Positions 1 to 5,139 of a stretch of DNA of 5,139 nt are shown here, in pieces. The stretch is taken from contig DBVS01000053.1 of NCBI GenBank assembly GCA_002308235.1, positions 1,743 to 6,881 of the forward strand, read 5' to 3'. Made by a program: the position numbers and the translations under genes. Below the pieces are notes generated by a model. That model saw only the letters and a list, made by a program, of their open reading frames with translations. It made no database searches and was not told the origin of the DNA. The stretch's first letter is position 1; every line of letters starts with the position of its first letter. The stretch comes from Lachnospiraceae bacterium UBA1258 (GTDB lineage: Bacteria > Bacillota > Clostridia > Lachnospirales > Lachnospiraceae).

Positions 1-1527
1 TACAAGGGCTGGGTCGGCTGGGCCGACATAAACGAAGGCGAAGTGGAAAAGATCGCCGTAGATTACAATCTTGTTTACGTTGACATTAAGTGGAGCGAGA
101 TCGAAAAGACCAAGGGTGTTTACGATTTTGATGCCATAGAAAAGCAGTATCAGTTTGACAAGTGGCACGGAGCTGGCCGCAGGATGGTGCTTCGTTTCGT
201 AATGGATAACCCCAATTACATTGCGGACAACCCCGATATCGAAAGAATGGATATCCCTCAGTGGCTTTATGAAGAACTCAAAGAAGAAAATGCCGAAGGC
301 GAAGGCGCAGGCGTATTCTATAAGGGCGAGACCATCCTTGAACTTCTGGGCGGCGTGGGCTTTTCTCCCAACTATAAGAGTCCCAAGCTCCTTGAGTACC
401 ACAGGAACGTGATCAAGGCTTTGGCAGAGCGCTACGACGATCCTACGATATGCGCCTATGTTGAAGTGGGAAGCCTCGGACACTGGGCAGAGTTCCATAC
501 CTGGCCCACTGGTTCCGGCGAATTCCCCGATCCTCCCCTTGCACAGGAATACATGCAGCCCTACGTTGACTATTTCCACAACGTTAAGGTGGGAATAAGA
601 AAGCCCTATCCTTTGGCTGCGGAAAACGGCTGGGGATTATATAACGATGTATTCGGCGTGACTCCCGACGGAGCAACCCCTACTTTCCTTGAGTGGGCAG
701 CTACGGGTAATACGGACATGCCCGGTGCCGAAGAAGAAGATATATGGAATTCTGCCATGCCCGACTGGTGGATGTGGAACTATTCGGGCGGTGAGTTCGC
801 TGACGGCGATTTCAAGACCAACGCCTTTGACGAAAACATCTGCGCAGTCTTAAAGCAGATAAGAGACAGCCATACTACCTGGCTCGGACCCTGCTCCGCC
901 TGCGACATAAAGGTGGGAGATCCCGATTACGACAAATATATTTACAACGTAGAAGTAATGCTCAAGAACATGGGCTACAGATATAACCTTGCTTCCATAA
1001 CAAAGAAAGAAACCATGGACGCCGGCGAAAACGTACCCCTTTCACTTGAGTGGAAGAATTCAGGCGTAGCGCCCATTTACTACTGTGTTCCGGTTACCGT
1101 TTATCTTGTAAACGCACAGGGCGAAACCGTGGCGGAAGCGCCTGTTGAAACCTGCACCGATGAATGGCTTCCCGGCATAAGCGAGGTTGAGACTGAGTTA
1201 AAGGTACCCGAAAACCTTGCTTCGGGCGAATACGAGCTTTGCGTAAGGATGGCAGCAGACGCGGAAGAAAAGAACTTTATCAACCTTGCCATGGAAGGTA
1301 AGAGAGAAGACGGCGGATACAGTCTTTACAAAGTTAACGTTAAGGGTAAAGAAACCGCACCCACAAATGCTTCTTCCGTATCGAGTGCTGCATCATCGGT
1401 AAGTACCGAAACAAAAGCACCGGAAAACGGGAAGAGTAAATTCCCCATTATTCCGGTGGCAGTAAGCTTTGGTGTGGTTGTTGCGGCAGCAGTCGTTGCC
1501 GTTATTGTCAAAAAGAAAAAGAAATAA
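1..1527 (+). CDS. Membrane-anchored DUF4832-type glycosidase-like surface protein (5' end missing)
   Basis: The reading frame is open from the first base and ends at TAA, giving 508 visible residues; the start codon and any signal peptide lie off the left edge. A GTG at 43 is in frame, but coding clearly continues upstream of it (YKGWVGWAD). Visible residues about 15-300 look like a clan-A-type TIM barrel: VDIKWSEIEKTKGVYDF near 27-43 resembles the W-x-x-[IL]-E-x-x-x-G-x-Y-D-F strand of GH42-like enzymes, YVEVGSLGHWAEFH (153-166) matches the G-x-W-x-E-x-H block common in DUF4832 proteins, and SGGE (262-265) with a following SHTTWLG (290-296) matches the core of that family. Residues about 335-450 form a beta-sandwich-like region. 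A Ser/Thr/Ala-rich linker (about 450-480) leads to a hydrophobic helix (482-503) and a KKKKK tail, so the protein is probably anchored in the membrane and faces outward. There is no LPxTG motif, so sortase attachment is unlikely. E155 and E265 are possible catalytic acids by position only. Substrate is unknown; the family call is firmer than the enzyme activity. Confidence 0.8.
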   Translation, partial: YKGWVGWADINEGEVEKIAVDYNLVYVDIKWSEIEKTKGVYDFDAIEKQYQFDKWHGAGRRMVLRFVMDNPNYIADNPDIERMDIPQWLYEELKEENAEGEGAGVFYKGETILELLGGVGFSPNYKSPKLLEYHRNVIKALAERYDDPTICAYVEVGSLGHWAEFHTWPTGSGEFPDPPLAQEYMQPYVDYFHNVKVGIRKPYPLAAENGWGLYNDVFGVTPDGATPTFLEWAATGNTDMPGAEEEDIWNSAMPDWWMWNYSGGEFADGDFKTNAFDENICAVLKQIRDSHTTWLGPCSACDIKVGDPDYDKYIYNVEVMLKNMGYRYNLASITKKETMDAGENVPLSLEWKNSGVAPIYYCVPVTVYLVNAQGETVAEAPVETCTDEWLPGISEVETELKVPENLASGEYELCVRMAADAEEKNFINLAMEGKREDGGYSLYKVNVKGKETAPTNASSVSSAASSVSTETKAPENGKSKFPIIPVAVSFGVVVAAAVVAVIVKKKKK

Positions 1528-3795
1528 TCAATCGGCTTTGGCTTCTGCGGCGTCGAGACTTTCGTAACCATACAGTTTAACGCTGTTTTCCATGGTCTTG
1601 AAAGCAAGATTTTCGCCTGACTGTGCAAGACCAGCAATAAAGGCGCCGTAGAGCTGGAGCATTTTATCGGAATAGGTGCTTATCTCACCCCGAAGGTAAG
1701 TTTCGTAGGAAGTGTTGTACGCATTGTCATCAAAGGTCTGAACACTTCTCGAACGGAGTCCAAGCTTCGGATATTTGTCGGTGAATTCAAGCATCCAGCC
1801 TACCTGAATGGCCACAATGGCCTCTATAACAGACTTCTTTTCAGGGGAGATAAAGGGAAAGTTATCCTTTATCTCCTCATATTTTTCGGGAGCGGTGCTT
1901 TCCATCATCCGGCCGTATTTCTCGGTTATAAGGTTGTGACCGTAGGATAGTTCTCTGGTAAAGTCATAGTAATACTGAAGCAGCATTTCTCTTGTCCAGG
2001 TCATATACTGGCTTTCTCGCATGATGGAGAAGGTGTAGAAGTCGTTCTGACAATCCGCACGTCCCCCTTCGTTCTTAACCTTGTCAAAGGCCTTAAATTC
2101 GGTCTTTGCGATTTCTTTGACCAGTTCTTCATCCGATAATTTGGATGCCCTGTGCTTAAACAAAAGCTCATCCCTGTGATTGTCAAGATAATCGTCGGTA
2201 TCGCTGATATAGCCCTTTTCATAGGCAAGCTCCGCAAGAAAAGCCCCCAGGGCATCGGTTTCGCCCTTTTCAAAGGCCGAATTTAAAAGGGGAAGGATCT
2301 TCGTGGAGATCGAAAGATCCTTGGTGCTTCGGAGTAACCATTTATCGTGGGGCGGATATTTTCCCTCAAGATAGTGGGCGATTCTCATGGCCTCCCGTAA
2401 ACCGTCCGACAGCATCATGGCAGCGGTCAGGTTATCGTTCCTTGACTTAAATCTGCCGTAATTATACTGGGCAGTCTGGGAAAAAACAGACATGCTTTGG
2501 GCAAGTTTAAGATAAAGCACGGATTCGGGATACCCCTGCTTTAACATTTCACGTATTTCGGTAAATCTTCCAACAGGGTCATCGAATACTTCGCCGTTTA
2601 CGGCAGCGGAAAGAGCATAGTCCGAAATTGCAAGATAGTCTTCGTCCTTTGCGGGGATCATACCGAGAAGGTCTCTGTAAAAGTCTTCGATTACAAATAT
2701 TCCTCGCCTCTTTTGACGGCTGACCCTCGGAGCTGCGGAAAGTCCTTTAAATTCCCCGGGGAGGTTATCATATATTTCTTCAAGCGTTTCGCCGATCTCG
2801 TCATATACTTCCTTTGAAACGAAAACACAGAAGCCGGGACCGTAGTCGTGGTCCTTTGAAAGCTCGTCATCATAGCCGTAGCAGTCTGACCCCCGTCCTA
2901 CGAGGCCTGCCGCGATCTTCCCTTCGTACCCCGGAAGCTTTTCCTTTACAGCGGGTTTAAAGCATTCTTCGTAGTAAGCACGGGCGATTTCCATGCCCTT
3001 TACAAAGGGTACATCATCTTCGGACGCTGCCAGGGCATCGGAGATCCTGTAATAAAACTCATTCTTTCCAAGGAACTTTTCCATGATGGAGCGGGCTTCG
3101 GTAAGAGCCTTTCTTCCGGAAAGCACGTCTCCGTGCTTAAGCCTGCAGATTCCCAGAGAGTAAAGGGCGGAAGCGTAGTGACTGTCAAGATTTCCGGATT
3201 CTTCAAAAATCCTTTTGGCATCCAGAGCTTCTTTTTCCGCCAAAACATAGTCATTTAAGCCAAGATAAGCGTTGGAAAGATTTGCGTGGGTAACGGCGAT
3301 CTCAAAGGAATCCCCCTTCTTTTCAACGATGGAGAGGGCTTTGTTAAGGCTGGATACAGCCTCATTAAAGTCCCCCATTTCCTGATAAAGAAGGGCTTTG
3401 TTGTTATAAAAACTTGCAAAAAGCATGGAATCCCCGGGGACGGATTTTTGGTATATGGCCTCGACCTCGTCATAGCACTTTAAGGAATCGTGGAGGCGTC
3501 CGCCGGCACGATATGCGTTTGCGATATTAAGAACGGAGGTTGCGTGGGGAATACTACCGAAAAGCCCCATTCTTTCGGACAGCTTTTCAATTTCCTCCGC
3601 AATTGCGAAGGATTCTTCGCTTCTTCCCGTTTCGCGTAAGAATCCGAGGTATTCGTTTAAAAGCTGCAAAAGAGAACCGTCATCGCCCTCCTCGACACTT
3701 TGCTTTATGCCTTCGGTTATGATGCGTTCCGCACCTTCCGTGTCCGCAGCGTTGAAGGCTTCGTCAAGCCTTGAAAGTATGCCGGATATATCCAT
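1528..3795 (-). CDS. TPR repeat / DUF4037-like nucleotidyltransferase / DUF4125 protein
   Basis: A complete 755-residue protein. The ATG start is set by a strong ribosome binding site seven bases upstream. Three parts are visible. (1) Residues about 45-240 hold roughly five tetratricopeptide repeats (near 45-77, 87-119, 127-160, 167-200, 207-240), the clearest being NNKALLYQEMGDFNEAVSSL; these normally form a helical protein- or peptide-binding scaffold. (2) Residues about 268-500 resemble DUF4037: GRGSDCYGYDDELSKDHDYG (300-319) has the nucleotidyltransferase pattern G-S (302-303), an 11-residue gap, then D315-x-D317, the metal-binding pair. I could not place the third carboxylate with confidence. 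FKSRNDNLTAAMMLSDGLR and PPHDKWLLRS (481-490) follow. (3) Residues about 553-735 match DUF4125, with NEGGRADCQNDF (575-586), TFSIMRESQYMTW (588-600) and NLITEKYGRMMESTAPE (621-637). There is no signal peptide or membrane helix, so it should be cytoplasmic. It may transfer a nucleotide to a small molecule or protein, with the TPRs choosing a partner; that is inference, and no substrate is known to me. It lies downstream of the GH2 gene on the same strand, and its stop touches the stop of the opposing gene. Confidence 0.88.
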   Translation of the reverse strand: MDISGILSRLDEAFNAADTEGAERIITEGIKQSVEEGDDGSLLQLLNEYLGFLRETGRSEESFAIAEEIEKLSERMGLFGSIPHATSVLNIANAYRAGGRLHDSLKCYDEVEAIYQKSVPGDSMLFASFYNNKALLYQEMGDFNEAVSSLNKALSIVEKKGDSFEIAVTHANLSNAYLGLNDYVLAEKEALDAKRIFEESGNLDSHYASALYSLGICRLKHGDVLSGRKALTEARSIMEKFLGKNEFYYRISDALAASEDDVPFVKGMEIARAYYEECFKPAVKEKLPGYEGKIAAGLVGRGSDCYGYDDELSKDHDYGPGFCVFVSKEVYDEIGETLEEIYDNLPGEFKGLSAAPRVSRQKRRGIFVIEDFYRDLLGMIPAKDEDYLAISDYALSAAVNGEVFDDPVGRFTEIREMLKQGYPESVLYLKLAQSMSVFSQTAQYNYGRFKSRNDNLTAAMMLSDGLREAMRIAHYLEGKYPPHDKWLLRSTKDLSISTKILPLLNSAFEKGETDALGAFLAELAYEKGYISDTDDYLDNHRDELLFKHRASKLSDEELVKEIAKTEFKAFDKVKNEGGRADCQNDFYTFSIMRESQYMTWTREMLLQYYYDFTRELSYGHNLITEKYGRMMESTAPEKYEEIKDNFPFISPEKKSVIEAIVAIQVGWMLEFTDKYPKLGLRSRSVQTFDDNAYNTSYETYLRGEISTYSDKMLQLYGAFIAGLAQSGENLAFKTMENSVKLYGYESLDAAEAKAD

Positions 3796-3801
3796 TCAAA
3801 A

Positions 3802-3809
3802 TCTCCTTT
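3802..3809 (-). promoter_or_regulatory. Ribosome binding site of the TPR/DUF4037/DUF4125 gene
   Basis: On the minus strand the sequence reads AAAGGAGA, a near-perfect Shine-Dalgarno match, with seven bases between AGGAG and the ATG at 3795-3793. It fixes the start of the 755-residue protein. It lies only five bases downstream of the 3815-3840 hairpin, so the hairpin would not cover it but could affect ribosome loading. Confidence 0.85.
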
Positions 3810-3814
3810 ATATT

Positions 3815-3840
3815 GTCGAGACCATCTTTATGGGCTCGAC
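3815..3840 (-). other. Leader hairpin just upstream of the ribosome binding site
   Basis: On the minus strand, arms GTCGAGCCCAT and ATGGTCTCGAC pair at 10 of 11 positions (one C-T mismatch) around an AAAG loop. It is not followed by a T-run but by ACAATATAAAGGAG, so it does not look like an intrinsic terminator. It could be an mRNA-stabilising 5' structure, a processing site or part of a dispersed repeat. The inverted repeat is read directly from the sequence; its function is not known. Confidence 0.6.
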
Positions 3841-3850
3841 AGCGGGTTTG

Positions 3851-3863
3851 CTCTTCGCCAGAG
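3851..3863 (-). other. Small inverted repeat in the intergenic stretch
   Basis: On the minus strand CTCT and AGAG flank a GGCGA loop. Four base pairs alone is weak and could be chance. It is listed because it sits between two much stronger hairpins and may form part of one folded unit with them. Confidence 0.3.
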
Positions 3864-3867
3864 GGGC

Positions 3868-3890
3868 ATTGCACTCTTTCAGAGTGCAAT
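3868..3890. other. Perfect 10-bp hairpin between the GH2 gene and the TPR gene
   Basis: ATTGCACTCT and AGAGTGCAAT are exact reverse complements separated by three bases (TTC on the plus strand, GAA on the minus strand). It starts 20 bp past the GH2 stop codon. On the minus strand it is followed by GCCCCTCTGG, and on the plus strand by CATCGCC, so neither side has the T-run of a standard intrinsic terminator. Candidate roles are 3'-end protection or partial termination of the GH2 message, an operator for a dimeric protein, or the core of a dispersed palindromic repeat. The structure is certain as sequence; the role is open. Confidence 0.65.
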
Positions 3891-3894
3891 CATC

Positions 3895-3906
3895 GCCGCG
3901 CTCGGC
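3895..3906. other. Short GC inverted repeat next to the GH2 stop codon
   Basis: GCCG and CGGC flank a four-base spacer (CGCT on the plus strand), three bases past the GH2 stop codon on the minus strand. The stem is only four pairs but is all G-C. It is the first of four inverted repeats met when reading from the GH2 gene to the TPR gene. Confidence 0.35.
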
Positions 3907-3909
3907 ATA

Positions 3910-5139
3910 TTACGAAATCACGAGTCTCTCCGCAAGGCGCCTCATTTCTTCGGGAATGACCTTGCAGATCTTTCTGTCGTAGGTGTAAAGACCGTTTATC
4001 TCGTCTTCAACATCGGTGATCTGTGTATAAATGCTTCCGCACATGCCCTTATCGATATAGGGAATGACCACGGATTCGTACTTTTCGATGATGCGTTTCG
4101 TAAGCTCAGCGGGGGACTTGCAGGTTCCGTAGCCGTAGGTCTTTTTCGGGTTAAACATATGGCCTTCGCTCCGGAGAGTAAATCCTCCGAACTCAGAAAG
4201 TACCGTAGGCCGTTCCGAAGGCTTAAACACATACTTTCCGTAGTAGGTGTGCTCACTTTCCACATCGGAGCTTTTCTGCTTGAACCACCCGGACGCCGAG
4301 TCGATGACGCGGCTTGTGTCCATGGATTTTAAGATGTCATACATAAGGTCGCTTTCAAACTGCCCCCAGCCCTCGTTGAAGATGGTGTAGTACACGATAC
4401 AGGGGTGATTGTAAAGATGAGCGACGGTGTCCTCCATGTGCTTTGCAAAGATTGTACGGTATTCTTCCGGTACCCGGGTTTTTCGATCGTTCATGTGCTT
4501 GTCGCCTATGGTGGGAAGAACCGTATCGCGAATGTAGCGGTATTTTCCGTTGTTTACCATGTCCTGGAACACCAGTATACCCATGCGGTCACAGGCTTCA
4601 TAGAAGCACTCGGGCTCGATCTTTATGTGTTTCCGGATGGTATTGTAGCCAAGACTCTTAAGGAGACGTATATCTTCCTTATAGCCTTCCTCGGAATTGG
4701 GAAGGAAGATCCCTTCGGGGTAGTAGCCCTGGTCCAGCACCCCATGGAAAAAGAAGGGCTTTCCGTTAAGCAGGATCCTGGGCACTCCGTCAACATTTTC
4801 GATGGTTACCGTTCGTAAACCAAAGTAGGATTCAACACAGTCGGTATCGGTCTTTATGGTGAGAGAGTAAAGGTGAGGGTCTTCGGGAGTCCAAAGAATT
4901 GGATTCTTGATATCGAGGGAAAAGTAGCCGTTGCACTTGATACCCGAATAAACAAGACCGTTACGATCCGAAACTTCAACGTGGAAGTCATCGGCCTCAC
5001 TGTCGATGTCGATGGTGACGCCCGTGAGAGAAGGCGTGATCTCAAGGGCCTTTATATATTTATCGGGCACACTTTCAAGCCAGACGCTTTTCCAGATCCC
5101 GGTGACGGGAGTGTACCACATGCCGCCCCGTTTCTTTGT
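3910..5139 (-). CDS. Glycoside hydrolase family 2 enzyme (5' end missing)
   Basis: The frame is open to the right edge and ends at TAA, giving 409 visible residues that begin TKKRGGMWYTPVTG. The ATG at 5121 is internal to this motif, so the true start lies outside the window and most of the N-terminal sugar-binding jelly-roll is missing. GIWKSVWLE (14-22) is the typical end of that domain. Residues about 30-110 are the Ig-like sandwich (NPILWTPEDPHLYSL, then YFGLRTV), and about 115-409 the TIM barrel with LLNGKPFFFHGVLDQGYYPEG. FNEGWGQ (254-260) holds the expected acid/base pair N255-E256, and VLSEFGG (313-319) holds the expected nucleophile E316, so the enzyme should be an active retaining exo-glycosidase. 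GH2 covers beta-galactosidases, beta-glucuronidases, beta-mannosidases and others; I cannot assign the substrate from this fragment. The LDQGYYPEG and RKHIKIEPE blocks are typical of the many GH2 members without characterised activity in gut Firmicutes and Bacteroidetes. There is no C-terminal accessory domain after the barrel. Cellular location cannot be judged without the N-terminus. Confidence 0.92.
   Translation of the reverse strand, partial: TKKRGGMWYTPVTGIWKSVWLESVPDKYIKALEITPSLTGVTIDIDSEADDFHVEVSDRNGLVYSGIKCNGYFSLDIKNPILWTPEDPHLYSLTIKTDTDCVESYFGLRTVTIENVDGVPRILLNGKPFFFHGVLDQGYYPEGIFLPNSEEGYKEDIRLLKSLGYNTIRKHIKIEPECFYEACDRMGILVFQDMVNNGKYRYIRDTVLPTIGDKHMNDRKTRVPEEYRTIFAKHMEDTVAHLYNHPCIVYYTIFNEGWGQFESDLMYDILKSMDTSRVIDSASGWFKQKSSDVESEHTYYGKYVFKPSERPTVLSEFGGFTLRSEGHMFNPKKTYGYGTCKSPAELTKRIIEKYESVVIPYIDKGMCGSIYTQITDVEDEINGLYTYDRKICKVIPEEMRRLAERLVIS

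Noticed and set aside
43..45. GTG as the start of the first gene
   Set aside because: The frame is open upstream with plausible barrel sequence (GWVGWADI), so this GTG is an internal valine codon.
1501..1530. A-rich run near the 3' end of the first gene as a slippage or frameshift site
   Set aside because: It simply encodes the KKKKK stop-transfer tail typical after a membrane helix and is followed at once by an in-frame stop.
1326..1637. 103-codon open frame on the minus strand across the convergent junction
   Set aside because: It is antisense to the linker, helix and Lys tail of the first gene, which gives its Phe/Thr/Ala-rich runs, and overlaps the DUF4125 gene in another frame.
3796..3840. 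Possible promoter with a TATAAA -10 box on the minus strand
   Set aside because: TATAAA overlaps the ribosome binding site itself (TATAAAGGAGA), so transcription would start inside or past it, and no good -35 box is found at the proper distance.
3707..3982. 91-codon open frame on the plus strand across the intergenic stretch
   Set aside because: It overlaps the start of the TPR gene and the end of the GH2 gene in antisense, and runs through the hairpins. No ribosome binding site was seen and the protein is of low-complexity Ser/Ala/Arg type.
4405..4818. 137-codon open frame on the plus strand
   Set aside because: It lies entirely antisense to the GH2 barrel, including its catalytic acid/base to domain-junction region; it has no recognisable family pattern and no clear ribosome binding site. 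It is a shadow of the real gene.
5119..5121. ATG as the start of the GH2 gene
   Set aside because: The six codons upstream (TKKRGG) continue the conserved GH2 motif in frame up to the window edge, and no ribosome binding site precedes the ATG.

Overview
The window holds three protein-coding genes and one short structured intergenic stretch, almost fully packed. The style points to a Gram-positive Clostridia-type organism, most likely a Lachnospiraceae-like gut or rumen bacterium (inference). The support is a strong AAAGGAGA ribosome binding site, a surface protein ending in a Ser/Thr linker, a membrane helix and a Lys-only tail, DUF4125/DUF4037-type proteins, and glycoside hydrolase genes close together. 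No RNA gene, CRISPR array, insertion sequence or origin was seen.

Layout. Positions 1-1527 (+) are the 3' part of a gene for a membrane-anchored extracellular protein with a glycosidase-like barrel and a DUF4832-type C-terminal region; its start lies off the left edge. Positions 1528-3795 (-) are a complete 755-residue gene for a three-part protein: N-terminal tetratricopeptide repeats, a central DUF4037-like nucleotidyltransferase fold with a GS-x11-DxD motif, and a C-terminal DUF4125 domain. The stop codons of these two convergent genes touch, with no base between them. Positions 3796-3909 are a 114-bp intergenic stretch made largely of four successive inverted repeats plus the ribosome binding site of the 755-residue gene. 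Positions 3910-5139 (-) are the 3' part of a glycoside hydrolase family 2 gene with both catalytic glutamates present; its start lies off the right edge.

How they may work together. The GH2 gene and the TPR/nucleotidyltransferase/DUF4125 gene are codirectional, and I see no convincing promoter between them, so they may share a transcript; the hairpins between them could attenuate or process it. The two carbohydrate-related proteins on either side suggest a glycan-use neighbourhood: one at the cell surface, and a GH2 enzyme whose location cannot be judged because its N-terminus is missing. The role of the middle protein is not known. It is the least understood gene here, and it and the hairpin-rich leader in front of it are the best candidates for something undescribed.
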